Source: G965276765 sp965276765
Lineage (GTDB): Bacteria; Actinomycetota; Acidimicrobiia; Acidimicrobiales; Palsa-688
Direction of reading: 5' to 3'
NCBI GenBank assembly: GCA_965276765.1
Contig: OZ255627.1
Location: forward strand, 1,798,001-1,862,000
Length of the DNA stretch: 64,000 nt
Shown: positions 16,475-25,282 of the stretch, piece by piece
Numbering within the stretch: the first letter of the stretch is position 1
Layout: every line of letters starts with the position of its first letter
Translations under genes and position numbers: made by a program
Notes under the pieces: generated by a model
Databases searched by the model: none
What the model was told of the DNA's origin: nothing
Seen by the model: only the letters and a program-made list of their open reading frames with translations

Positions 16475-17938
16475 TCAGGCACCGAACAGCAGCGACTTGA
16501 CAACGACCGGGACCACGCCGGCCGGCTGCAGGGGCTTGCCGATGTCGATGTAGTCCAGCTCGCCCAGCTCCAAACCGTCGAGAACCACGAGCGCCGGGGG
16601 CGCATCGGGCAACGACCGGATGACACGGGCAAAGGAGGCGGCGACGTCGCGATCGAACACGACGACAAGAGGCTGGAGGCGGCCGCCGTCTGTCCAGGCC
16701 CGGCTCACGGCCTTGGCCGTGGCGAGCAGACGGGGGTACGACGGGTTACCACTCCAGGCCAACCCCAGACCAGGGAAGGCGAGCGTATCGACACCGGCTT
16801 GGCGCCGGCGCACGCTCTCGGTGATTGTTGCCGCCACCCGCTCGGCGTCGATGTCTTCGTCCCAGACCACTCCGGGAGTAACGATGGGAAGGTTGCGTAG
16901 GGGGAGAAGGCCCGCGTCCGCACCGATCGTGCTGCCGCTCACCTGGACTGAGAACTGCGACGCCCCCGTAACGGTGGCCCGGATGCCGGCGTCGAGCGCA
17001 ATGATGCGATGCCCGGCCTCTTCCATCCGTCTCGCGACGGCGTCGGCCAATGAAGGTGCCAGGTCACCGAAGTGGCGGCCCTCCCGGCCAGCCATGTACT
17101 CCGCCACTCCGCCAGAGAACGTGATTGTTGAACCGGTGATCGGCGCCGGGAGTGGTGTTGTGAGCAACAGAGGCGCCTTACAGGGGGCGTCGTCGGTGCC
17201 GTCGATGACCGCAGCGAGGACGTCGGCCAGCGTCGCGGTCACGCGACGTTCGTCCTCCTCACTGAGCATGTCGCCGACCCGCAGCGGTAGCCCGAGCCAA
17301 TCGAGGACCGGCCGGACGGTGGTCTCCGCCCTGGTCACCCGGCGATGTTCGTCGTAGGCGACGAGCCGCCCGCCTACCGCCACGGCCGCCGTAGCGAGTA
17401 CCTGTCCGTCGCGCAGGACGGCGAGCTTGGTGGTCCCACCGCCGATGTCGATGTGCACGCCGCTCCCACCGTCCCGGGACCCAGCGACGGCACCCGATCC
17501 GTGGGCGGACAACACCGCTTCTAGGTGATGGCCGGCGGAGGCGCACACGAAGTCTCCCGACGTGGTCGCCAGTTCCTCGGCGATGGCCCGAGCATTGCGT
17601 CGACGCAACGCCTCCCCCGTGAGGATCACGGCACCGGAGTCGACCGCGCTGGCACGGATGCCGGCGGCCCGATAGGCGCCGGTCACGAAGTCGCCCAGGG
17701 CTTCCGCGTCGATGAGGCCGTCGCGCCGATAGGGGGTCAGCACGATGGACGAGCGCCAGAGCACCACCCGCTCGACCACTACGTAACGGCTGGAGAGGTC
17801 GGTTGCGAGTCGTTGGAGTCGGACCCGGGAGAAGAGGAGATGCGAGGTCGAGGAGCCGATATCGATGCCGACGGTGAGGATCTCGACCCGATCGACGTCG
17901 TCCCCGAGCGCCGTGGTCAATCCCGGGGTGGTCACCAT
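16475..17938 (-). CDS. EutA-like ethanolamine ammonia-lyase reactivase homologue (actin-like ATPase)
   Basis: The 487-residue protein matches EutA along its whole length: phosphate-1 motif VGIDIGSSTSH (23-33), VDSGAVILTGEA (99-110), GDFVCASAGHHLE (128-140), phosphate-2 motif HIDIGGGTTK (162-171), ITFSGGVAEYM, SGSTIGADAGLLPLRNLP and the C-terminal YIDIGKPL plus VPVVVKSL. EutA uses ATP to free damaged B12 cofactor from ethanolamine ammonia-lyase. No eutB, eutC, B12 or microcompartment gene is in the window. ATG 17938 shares one base with the bicupin stop (TGATG), so the two are translationally coupled and the bicupin may be its client. Confidence 0.88.
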   Translation of the reverse strand: MVTTPGLTTALGDDVDRVEILTVGIDIGSSTSHLLFSRVRLQRLATDLSSRYVVVERVVLWRSSIVLTPYRRDGLIDAEALGDFVTGAYRAAGIRASAVDSGAVILTGEALRRRNARAIAEELATTSGDFVCASAGHHLEAVLSAHGSGAVAGSRDGGSGVHIDIGGGTTKLAVLRDGQVLATAAVAVGGRLVAYDEHRRVTRAETTVRPVLDWLGLPLRVGDMLSEEDERRVTATLADVLAAVIDGTDDAPCKAPLLLTTPLPAPITGSTITFSGGVAEYMAGREGRHFGDLAPSLADAVARRMEEAGHRIIALDAGIRATVTGASQFSVQVSGSTIGADAGLLPLRNLPIVTPGVVWDEDIDAERVAATITESVRRRQAGVDTLAFPGLGLAWSGNPSYPRLLATAKAVSRAWTDGGRLQPLVVVFDRDVAASFARVIRSLPDAPPALVVLDGLELGELDYIDIGKPLQPAGVVPVVVKSLLFGA

Positions 17939-19026
17939 CAGCGGAAGGTGGCCGGGCTCAGGCCACGGCTGACAAGCTCCTCTCGGTAGATGTGGGCGAT
18001 CTTCGGATTCTCGTCCTCGTACTCGATCTGACGACCACCGTTGCGAAGGCTCACGTCCATGCCCTTGAAGGTGAGGACCTTGTCCTCGCTGAACGGATAG
18101 CGCAGTCCTCCGAAGGCCACTGCCAGGTATCGGGCCGGGTCGGCGCTGGCGTTGAAGTGCTGGTGGAACATCAAGTCCGGCGGTGCGTACAGGACCCCGT
18201 GGCGCCAGTCCACCCGGCGAAAGTCCTCGTCGCCTTCGTACCACAGCAGGGAGTAGCCCTCGCCGGTGACGGTGTAGATGTGGAAGTCGGCACCGTGGCG
18301 ATGCCCCTTCTTGTAGGTGCCAACCGGCATCTCCGACATGTGAGCGTGCATGGTCCCGTCGGCCAGCACGAACATCATGTTGCTGCCTCCGGCGCCGCGC
18401 TCCTTCCACTGCTGGAGCTCGAAAGCGGCCAGGTCGGGAACGAAGTTGGTCTCCCACATGTGGCGGCCGGGTCGCACGGGGATGAACGTCCCCTCGCCAG
18501 AGAAGTAGCGGTCGTCGCCGAAGCGCTCGGCGAACTCGGTTGGGTTGTCGAAGATGAACTCCTGATTGCGGAAGGTCTTCATCATCATGGGAAGGTTGTG
18601 AGTGCTGGCCAGTCGGGCCGGAGCGTTGCCATCCACGTTGAAGTGCCGGTACCTGAGGTTGAGCGGCAAGGCAAACATGGACTTGGGGCCCCATTCGAAG
18701 CTGTGGTGCACGGTACCGTCGGCGCTCTCCACGGTGGTCGTGCCGTGACCAGACAGCACGTAGACGACCTCCTCGTAGAGGTGACGCTGGGGCTCCGTGC
18801 TTGCGCCAGGACCCAGCTCGACGACCGTGACCGCAATGAAGTCCCCTCTGCCCTTCAGGTGGACAAACGCCGCGTCCGCCCCGAGGCGGTCCCAGGGCGC
18901 CGTCTCGACCTCGAGCAGGTCGACGCCGAAGTCCTCGACTACGGGGATTCCCTGGGCGGTTACCCAGTCCTGGTAGGGGTCAAGGAGAAACTTCACCTCG
19001 TCGGTAGGTGCGGCGACTTCTGTCAT
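17938..19026 (-). CDS. bicupin protein, first of a paralogous pair
   Basis: The 362-residue protein has a first cupin with EPQRHLYEEVVYVLSGHG (about residues 80-97), where Gln replaces the first metal His, and a second cupin with KKGHRHGADFHIYTVTGEGYS (about 237-257) with both His. It is very similar along its length to the protein at 31513-32619. The shared C-terminal part (LRYPFSE, GGRQIEYEDENP) is not a standard cupin element. It may be a metal-dependent dioxygenase or isomerase. The EutA-like gene follows at once, and a LysR gene is divergent upstream. Confidence 0.85.
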   Translation of the reverse strand: MTEVAAPTDEVKFLLDPYQDWVTAQGIPVVEDFGVDLLEVETAPWDRLGADAAFVHLKGRGDFIAVTVVELGPGASTEPQRHLYEEVVYVLSGHGTTTVESADGTVHHSFEWGPKSMFALPLNLRYRHFNVDGNAPARLASTHNLPMMMKTFRNQEFIFDNPTEFAERFGDDRYFSGEGTFIPVRPGRHMWETNFVPDLAAFELQQWKERGAGGSNMMFVLADGTMHAHMSEMPVGTYKKGHRHGADFHIYTVTGEGYSLLWYEGDEDFRRVDWRHGVLYAPPDLMFHQHFNASADPARYLAVAFGGLRYPFSEDKVLTFKGMDVSLRNGGRQIEYEDENPKIAHIYREELVSRGLSPATFR

Positions 19027-19271
19027 CGTTGGCTCCTCTCCTGGTAGGTGATCCGCCTGGTGGCGACACGTGTTGAGGAGGACATGGACATCTCCTTGAT
19101 CGTCGCGCCCAACGGAAAAGGATCATCGAGTCTTCCTCCGCGGCTTCAGCGCTTCGCGACACTATTTAGCATACGAAAGCATCTCTGGTGGACGGTACCG
19201 CTGACCCGGAAGCGGGCACAAATACTTGTACTCGTCGGGTCCCTTAGCCGTATCGCTATAGTTCCGGGGGC
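19027..19271. promoter_or_regulatory. divergent control region between the bicupin operon and LysR
   Basis: About 245 bp separate the two divergent starts, the usual LysR arrangement. The stretch 19155-19180 is AT-richer and contains TTTAGCATACGAAAGC. A TATAGT hexamer at 19257-19262 lies only 9 bp before the LysR ATG (19272) with no clear Shine-Dalgarno, so a leaderless or near-leaderless LysR transcript is possible. No clear -35 element is present for it. The binding site is not defined by sequence alone. Confidence 0.35.
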
Positions 19272-20234
19272 ATGGCCGTCGACCAGCGTGTGTCACTCCA
19301 GAAGCTGGAGATCCTCGACACCGTCGTTCGTCTCGGTGGAGTCGGTCGAGCGGCCGATCACCTTGGCGTGGCGCAGCCGGTAGTCACGGCCCACATCCGG
19401 TCGCTCGAGCGGCGGATGGACACCAAGCTGTTTTACCGTGAGGGGCGACAACTCCACCTCACCGACACCGGTCGCGCCGTTCATCTGTGGGCACTCGACG
19501 TTTTGCGCCGGACGCGCGAACTGTCCCGCGAGCTCGACAGCGTCAACGAGGGCATCCAGGGATCGGTGACGGTGGCAACGAGCATGACCATCGGCAGCTA
19601 CCGCCTGCCCCCGCTGTTCAGCCGATTCCTTCTCGAGCGACCGGGGGCGGACATGAGGGTCGATGTCATCGATGCCGCTCATGCGATCGCCGACACCGAA
19701 GCGGGTGTCAACGACTTCTCGGTCGTGGTTATCGGGTCTCCGCCGGCCACCCCTGCGCTCGTGGCCGAGCAGCTCGGGAGCGAGGAGCTGATCCTGGTTG
19801 CGGCGCGCAACGGTCGCCCCCGAGGAAAAGGCCCGTTCGATGTGGCCGACCTGGCCAGCCTGCCCTTCGTGGAGGCGCAGGCCGGGTCGCTCCGCCGCCA
19901 GTTCACCGACCGCGAGCTCGGGCGAATCGGTCTCACCCGGCGTCGGGTTGTCATGGAGCTCGGCCACCCGGAGGCGATGAAGCAGGTCGTGAGCGCAGGG
20001 CTCGGCATTTCCTGCCTGTTCCGCAGCTCGGTGCGCCAGGAGCTCTATGACGGATCCCTACGCGAGCTGGTCGTGCCGGACGTGACCTTGGGGGGGCCCG
20101 TCTTTCTGATCCACCGCCGAGACAAGGCGTTCTCCCCTCTGCACCTGGAGCTCCTTGCCGAGTTGCGGACCTACCTCGCTTCCGATGACCGTGACGCAGT
20201 CTTGCCTGGTGGCGACTCGAGGCCGAGGCGCTGA
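19272..20234 (+). CDS. LysR family transcriptional regulator
   Basis: The 320-residue protein has an N-terminal winged helix-turn-helix (about residues 7-66; GGVGRAADHLGVAQPVVTAH then IRSLERRM) and a two-lobe effector-binding domain (about 95-300) with PEAMKQVVSAGLGISCL, a typical LysR region. LysR proteins usually activate a divergent catabolic operon in response to a pathway intermediate. It faces the bicupin/EutA-like operon across a 245-bp gap and lies upstream of the Liv transporter genes in the same orientation, so either could be its target. Confidence 0.93.
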   Translation: MAVDQRVSLQKLEILDTVVRLGGVGRAADHLGVAQPVVTAHIRSLERRMDTKLFYREGRQLHLTDTGRAVHLWALDVLRRTRELSRELDSVNEGIQGSVTVATSMTIGSYRLPPLFSRFLLERPGADMRVDVIDAAHAIADTEAGVNDFSVVVIGSPPATPALVAEQLGSEELILVAARNGRPRGKGPFDVADLASLPFVEAQAGSLRRQFTDRELGRIGLTRRRVVMELGHPEAMKQVVSAGLGISCLFRSSVRQELYDGSLRELVVPDVTLGGPVFLIHRRDKAFSPLHLELLAELRTYLASDDRDAVLPGGDSRPRR

Positions 20235-20398
20235 TCTCAGGCGGTACCGACCGCATAGCCGACGGCGTATGAGTGCCTGCACGATGAGCTATTTGTATGA
20301 CCGTTAGTATGTTTTGTAGAGTCAGGTGGTAGGAACACCAGGGGGACGGGGCCGACCACGGAGTTCGTTCAGGCACCACCAGAGGAGGTCGGGAAGCG
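20235..20398. promoter_or_regulatory. intergenic region upstream of the Liv operon
   Basis: The 164-bp gap holds an AT-rich stretch at 20287-20320 with TTGTAT (20293-20298) and TAGTAT (20305-20310), unlike the GC-rich surroundings. A promoter for the transporter is likely here, but no well-spaced -35/-10 pair stands out. No gene is visible. Confidence 0.35.
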
Positions 20399-21685
20399 AT
20401 GAATTCTCGGACGTTGGTCTCGAGGAGCGATAAGTCTGCATCAGTGGCCAAGCGGGCCAGACGGCGCTGGTTGGCCGGGTTGGGAGCGCTCTCCCTGGTA
20501 GGGCTGACCGCATGCGGCTCCACGTCCACCACATCGGCCGCAAACTCATCCGGGTCCTCGGGAACCGGCAAGGGCTCGCCCTACACCATCCATGCCATCC
20601 TCTCCGTAACCGGGAGCGCATCCTTCCTCGGGACCGAGGAGAAGGCTTCGCTCATGGATCTGCAGAAAGAGGTCAACTCCACAGGCGGCATCGACGGCCA
20701 CCCCCTCAACGTTGTGATCTCCGACAACCAGTCCACCGCCTCGACATCGGTTTCTCTGGCATCGCCACTCGTCGGTCAGGTCCCGTTGCTCATCGTAGGC
20801 AGCGTCACCACCGTGGACAAACCGGTGGACGACCTGGCCGGATCGAACGGTCCGGTCATCTACGACCTGTCTCCCGGCGACCATCCGGCCCGGGGCAGCT
20901 CCGTATACTCCTCGTCGAACTCTACGACCAACCAGACCCAAGCGTTCATCAACTTCGCCCAGGCCAAGGGTTGGAGCCACATCGCAGCCATCACGTCGAC
21001 CGATGCTTCGGGCCAGGACGGCTGGACGAACATCCAAAAGGCGGTGGCCGGCAGCCATGGCAAGGTCAAGGTGACGGACCACGAGACCTTCGGACCGACC
21101 GACGTGAGTGTCACTACGCAGCTGTCGAAGATCAAGGCCACCCATCCCCAGGCCCTGATGATCTGGACGACCGGGACACCCTTGTCGACCGTGCTGAAAG
21201 GAATGCAGCAGCTCGGGATGGGCAGCCTGCCGACCATGACCACCAACGGCAACGAGTCGTTGAAGGAGATGCAGAGCCTGTCGAGCTCTCTGCCGACCCA
21301 ACTCTACTTCCCTAGCTCGCAGTACCAGGTGGGATCACAGAACCTGACCGGAAAGGCGAAGACGGTCGTCCAATCCTTCGAGAAGGCCATCAAGGCAACC
21401 GGCCAATCCGTCCCGGACGAGGGTGACGCGTTGGCGTGGGATCCCGGCCTCCTCTTGGTGTCGGCCGTGAAGAAGCTCGGGGTGAACGCGACGGCGTCGC
21501 AGATTCACCATTACCTTTCGTCGCTCACCAACTTCGTCGGCGTCAACGGGACCTACAATTTCAAAGACCCATCCATTCCTGACAACAGGGGCCTCACGAT
21601 CGGCTCGGTGTACATCACCCAGTGGAAGAAGTCGCAAAACAACTGGGTCAAGGTGTCAGGACCGGCTGGAAAGTCCGCGTCGTAG
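20399..21685 (+). CDS. LivK-type ABC substrate-binding lipoprotein
   Basis: The 428-residue protein has a long, Arg-containing signal segment, a hydrophobic span and the lipobox GLTAC near residue 39, followed by a Ser/Thr-rich linker. The mature part has the periplasmic-binding type I pattern, for example SVTGSASFLGTEEKA, EVNSTGGIDGHPLNVVISDNQ and VDKPVDDLAGSNGPVI, characteristic of branched-chain amino acid or aromatic-acid binding proteins. It precedes the Liv permease/ATPase fusion and LivF, so the cluster is a complete importer. Ligand unknown; HAAT-family proteins often bind aromatic acids in catabolic clusters. Confidence 0.92.
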   Translation: MNSRTLVSRSDKSASVAKRARRRWLAGLGALSLVGLTACGSTSTTSAANSSGSSGTGKGSPYTIHAILSVTGSASFLGTEEKASLMDLQKEVNSTGGIDGHPLNVVISDNQSTASTSVSLASPLVGQVPLLIVGSVTTVDKPVDDLAGSNGPVIYDLSPGDHPARGSSVYSSSNSTTNQTQAFINFAQAKGWSHIAAITSTDASGQDGWTNIQKAVAGSHGKVKVTDHETFGPTDVSVTTQLSKIKATHPQALMIWTTGTPLSTVLKGMQQLGMGSLPTMTTNGNESLKEMQSLSSSLPTQLYFPSSQYQVGSQNLTGKAKTVVQSFEKAIKATGQSVPDEGDALAWDPGLLLVSAVKKLGVNATASQIHHYLSSLTNFVGVNGTYNFKDPSIPDNRGLTIGSVYITQWKKSQNNWVKVSGPAGKSAS

Positions 21686-21730
21686 CCCGCCCGCAGGCCA
21701 CGGAGATGATGATGATGAAATCTCGATGAT

Positions 21731-24466
21731 ATGGGGCTAGCCGGAAACATCATCGTCAGCGGGCTGATCACCGGATCCATTTACGCTCTTCTCGCCGTGG
21801 GCTATTCGCTGATCTTCAGTGTCAGCGGGGCTCTCAACCTGGCTCAGGGTGCGTTCGTGGCCTTAGGGGCGCTGGTGATGTACAGCTTCATGCACAGCGG
21901 TCACTTGAGTACTCCGCTGGCGTTCCTTGCTTCCCTGGTCGTGGTCTGTGTCGCCGTCGGGATCATCGAGTGGGTGGTCATCCGCCGGGCCGTGACCCGC
22001 ATCTCCCACGCCAACCTGCTGATGATGATGGGCGGCCTGCTGACCGCGTTCGAGGGAGCTGCCTATCTCATCTGGGGTAGCAACCCCTTCTCCTTCAACC
22101 AGTTCTCCGGGTCACGCCCGGTTACGCTGGGCAAGCTGTCCATCCCGACCCAGGGGTTCTGGGTGGTGGGAGCCATGCTGGCATCGGTCGGTGCTCTTGC
22201 CTGGCTCCTGGCTCGAAGCCGTTGGGGGAGGGGCCTAAGAGCCACATCCGAAAACATGACCGCCGCCCGGCTCATGGGTGTTCCCGTGGACCGCATGATC
22301 CTGCTGTCGTTCGTCGCCGCCGCCGCACTCGGAGTGATCGCCGGTGCTGTCATCGCGCCGCTGACCTCGCTCGACTACACCACGATGGCCAGCTACACCA
22401 ACGAGGGGCTGATCGCCGTCAGCCTGGGCGCCTTAGGCTCGGTGTACGGGGCCGCCGCCGGTGGCTTGGTTCTCGGAGTCATCGAGGCGCTCGTTTCGGG
22501 CTACGTCTCGTCGCTGTTCAGCACGAGCATCAGTCTGGTCATCCTCGTGGCCATCATCTACTTTCGCCCACAGGGCCTTCTTGGACGCGTCAGGGGTGGT
22601 CGTGCCGACGTCGCCGAACGTGTCAGCGGCCGGATCTACGCGCCGCCCAAACTGCCGCGGAGCTGGATGCGGGGAGGTGCCGGCGCGATCGCGCTGCTCA
22701 TGCTCTTCTTACCTCACATCATCCCTGCTGGGGATATGCGGGCCGTGAACATCACGGGGATCTTCTGTCTCACCATCGTCGGTCTCGACCTGCTTACCGG
22801 CATCGCAGGCCAGGTCAGCCTTGGTCAGGCCGGGTTCATGGCCGTTGGCGGCTATGCCTCGGCCATCCTGGCTGTGCACTTCCAGCTTCCCACCCTGGCG
22901 GGGCTGGTGGTCGGCATGGCGGCCTCGGCGCTCGTGGCCACAGTACTCGGCTTGGTATGCGGTCGGCTGCGAGGCATGTACCTGGCTATCATCACACTGG
23001 CGTTTGGGATATTGGTGGAGACATTGGCCTCCGGGCTCAACATCACCGGTGGACCATCGGGCATCGCCGGCATCCCGCCCTTCTCGGTGGCCGGCTACGC
23101 GTTCGACACGGACACCCGCTTCTTTTACCTGATATGGGCGCTTGTCGCCGTGGCCATCTTGCTGAGTGCGAACTTCGTGCGTAGCAACGGAGGTCGGATC
23201 CTCCGGGCCATGCATGGTGACCAAGAAGGTGCCCGCTCGCTCGGATTGAACGTGACACGCGCCAAGATCGCCGTGTTCGTCATAAGCGCCTGCATGGCAT
23301 CGATCGCCGGCAGTCTGTACGCCAGCTATTTCCGCTACCTCTCTCCTGACCAGGTGGGGAGCTCGGAATCCTTGCAGCTCATCACCATGCTCGCCATCGG
23401 CGGGATGGGCACGCTGTTTGGGCCCCTCCTCGGTGTCGCGCTGCTCACGTATCTCCCTTTGGAGTCGCAGTCCTTCGCCAACTACTCGATGCTGGCGACG
23501 GGGGTCCTGCTTGTCGTCTTCCTCCGCTACCTGCCGGCCGGCGTCTGGGGCGGAGTGCTCGAAGGAACCGCACGAGCCCGGGCCCGCTGGTCACGCTCGC
23601 CCCGCCCGACCGAGAGCCCGGCCATGGTGACCGCGACCCAGGCCGCTCCCGTCCCCGCCGCAGGGGTGGGTCACGCCAACAGGCACAGTGCCGTCGAGCC
23701 GGCCCTCGAGTTGCGCGGCCTCTCGAAGTCCTTCGGCGGCGTCGCTGCCGTGCGCGACGTCAGCGTCGTGGTGCCCGAAGGGTCGCTCACCGCCCTGATC
23801 GGACCCAATGGCGCCGGCAAGTCGACGCTATTCAACCTGGTGACCAACTTGTACACTCGCGACGGCGGCGAGGTGTACCTACGCGGTCGGTCGATCACCG
23901 ATTGCCGCTCCGATCGCATCACCTCCCTCGGGCTGTTCCGGACGTTCCAGACCGCCAGGGTCTTCCCCCAATTGTCGCTGCTCGACAACGTCTTGGTGGG
24001 CGGCTATCGACTCGGTCGGGCCGGGTACCTCGCCCAGTCACTACGCCTGGGGCGTTCCCGTCGCGAGGAGCGACTCTTCGAGACGCGAGCCCGCCAGTTG
24101 CTCGAGGTGATGGGCCTCGCCGACCGGGCCGACGAGCGCGCCGCGGTGCTTCCCCTCGCCGCGCAGAAGTACCTTGAGCTGGCTCGTGCGCTCATGGCTC
24201 GGCCCGACGTCGTTCTCTTCGACGAGCCGGGAGCCGGCATGAATGACGCCGAGACCGCCGAGCTCGGCATGATGCTACGGGCCATCCGAGATACCGGGCA
24301 TACGGTTGTCGTGGTGGAGCACAACATGTCCCTCGTGATGGGCGTGTGCGATCAGGTCGTCGTGATGGACGCCGGACGGGTGATCGCCTCGGGCCCGCCC
24401 CAGCAGGTGCAAAGCGATCCGGCGGTCATCGACGCCTACTTCGGCGCGGCCGAGGCGAGCGCCTAG
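21731..24466 (+). CDS. LivH-LivM-LivG triple fusion (two permease domains plus ATPase)
   Basis: This 911-residue protein joins three normally separate HAAT parts. Residues 1-290 are a LivH permease (GLITGSIYALLAVGYSLIF near the start), about 310-615 are LivM (AGQVSLGQAGFMAVGGYASA near 363), and about 655-911 are a LivG ATPase. The ATPase has Walker A GPNGAGKST (691-699) and Walker B VVLFDEPGAGMN. Its signature motif is altered: LPLAAQKYLELARAL stands where LSxGQ is usual. A loose polar linker joins LivM and LivG. The stop is immediately followed by livF. Confidence 0.92.
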   Translation: MGLAGNIIVSGLITGSIYALLAVGYSLIFSVSGALNLAQGAFVALGALVMYSFMHSGHLSTPLAFLASLVVVCVAVGIIEWVVIRRAVTRISHANLLMMMGGLLTAFEGAAYLIWGSNPFSFNQFSGSRPVTLGKLSIPTQGFWVVGAMLASVGALAWLLARSRWGRGLRATSENMTAARLMGVPVDRMILLSFVAAAALGVIAGAVIAPLTSLDYTTMASYTNEGLIAVSLGALGSVYGAAAGGLVLGVIEALVSGYVSSLFSTSISLVILVAIIYFRPQGLLGRVRGGRADVAERVSGRIYAPPKLPRSWMRGGAGAIALLMLFLPHIIPAGDMRAVNITGIFCLTIVGLDLLTGIAGQVSLGQAGFMAVGGYASAILAVHFQLPTLAGLVVGMAASALVATVLGLVCGRLRGMYLAIITLAFGILVETLASGLNITGGPSGIAGIPPFSVAGYAFDTDTRFFYLIWALVAVAILLSANFVRSNGGRILRAMHGDQEGARSLGLNVTRAKIAVFVISACMASIAGSLYASYFRYLSPDQVGSSESLQLITMLAIGGMGTLFGPLLGVALLTYLPLESQSFANYSMLATGVLLVVFLRYLPAGVWGGVLEGTARARARWSRSPRPTESPAMVTATQAAPVPAAGVGHANRHSAVEPALELRGLSKSFGGVAAVRDVSVVVPEGSLTALIGPNGAGKSTLFNLVTNLYTRDGGEVYLRGRSITDCRSDRITSLGLFRTFQTARVFPQLSLLDNVLVGGYRLGRAGYLAQSLRLGRSRREERLFETRARQLLEVMGLADRADERAAVLPLAAQKYLELARALMARPDVVLFDEPGAGMNDAETAELGMMLRAIRDTGHTVVVVEHNMSLVMGVCDQVVVMDAGRVIASGPPQQVQSDPAVIDAYFGAAEASA

Positions 24467-25243
24467 ATGTTAGACGTTGCCGATATCCGGGCCGGTTACA
24501 ACTCCGAGGAGGTACTGCACGGTCTCAGTTTCTCGGTGCCGCCGAAGACGATCGTAGCTATCGTGGGGGCCAACGGCGCTGGCAAGTCGACCACGCTGAA
24601 GGTCCTCTCCGGCCTGCTCCGTGCCCGCCGTGGCCAGGTGTCCGTCGATGGCCGGCCCCTCCCCGGGGGGTCGACCAAGGAGGCAGTGAGAGCCGGGGTC
24701 GCCCACGTGCCCGAAGGTCGGCAGATGTTCTCCAACATGACCGTTCAGGAGAACTTGCTGCTCGGGGCCTACGGCGCTCGCCGGGCTCTGGCCAGCGGCC
24801 GCATCGACGCTGTCGTCGACGTTTTCCCCGAGCTGACTTCCAGGCTCGGCGACTTCGCTGGGTCACTTTCTGGTGGCCAGCAGCAGATGCTGGCCATCGG
24901 CCGCGGGTTGATGTCCGACCCCAGCTACGTGCTCCTCGACGAGCCGTCCCTCGGCTTGGCGCCTCAGGTCACGAAGCGTATCTTCGACGTGGTCGTCCGT
25001 CTGGCCCGCGAGGGGAAGGGCGTGCTGCTCGTCGAGCAGAACGGGCGGCTGGCGTTGGGAGTGGCTCAGCAGGCCTTCCTGTTGGAGCGCGGAACCATCA
25101 CCCTCACCGGCAGCGGCAAGGAGCTGCTGGCCAATTCCGAGGTGGTGGAGCGGTACTTGGGCGTGGGCACGGCGACAAGTGAGGCGGGCCGCCAACAGGA
25201 GTGGACGCGCGCCTTGCGCGAAGCCCTCACGGATGCCGGCTAG
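24467..25243 (+). CDS. livF: LivF-type ABC transporter ATPase
   Basis: The 258-residue protein has Walker A GANGAGKST (about residue 35), the Q-loop region VPEGRQMF, an intact signature LSGGQQQML and Walker B YVLLDEPSLGLAP, the usual LivF set. It pairs with the LivG domain of the upstream fusion to power the importer. Its ATG directly follows the TAG of that gene with no gap, so translation is coupled. Because the LivG signature motif is altered, this subunit may supply most of the competent ATP-hydrolysis site. Confidence 0.95.
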   Translation: MLDVADIRAGYNSEEVLHGLSFSVPPKTIVAIVGANGAGKSTTLKVLSGLLRARRGQVSVDGRPLPGGSTKEAVRAGVAHVPEGRQMFSNMTVQENLLLGAYGARRALASGRIDAVVDVFPELTSRLGDFAGSLSGGQQQMLAIGRGLMSDPSYVLLDEPSLGLAPQVTKRIFDVVVRLAREGKGVLLVEQNGRLALGVAQQAFLLERGTITLTGSGKELLANSEVVERYLGVGTATSEAGRQQEWTRALREALTDAG

Positions 25244-25265
25244 CCGGAGCGTGGCAGGCGACGGA

Positions 25266-25282
25266 TGAGCGCTGGCCGCTCA
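25266..25282. terminator. hairpin between livF and the convergent MarR gene
   Basis: TGAGCG (25266-25271) and CGCTCA (25277-25282) form a perfect 6-bp stem with a 5-base loop between the convergent genes, reaching into the MarR stop codon. There is no T-run, so factor-independent termination is uncertain. Confidence 0.35.

Noticed and set aside
17939..18694. An N-terminal extension of the EutA-like protein to 18694
   Set aside because: The extension lies inside the bicupin gene in another frame; the EutA similarity begins after the ATG at 17938.
16475..19026. An ethanolamine utilisation or microcompartment operon
   Set aside because: Only the EutA-like gene is present. No ammonia-lyase subunits, shell proteins, aldehyde dehydrogenase or B12 genes are visible.
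25266..25282. A strong rho-independent terminator
   Set aside because: The stem is good but there is no T-run, so it is listed only as a weak terminator candidate.
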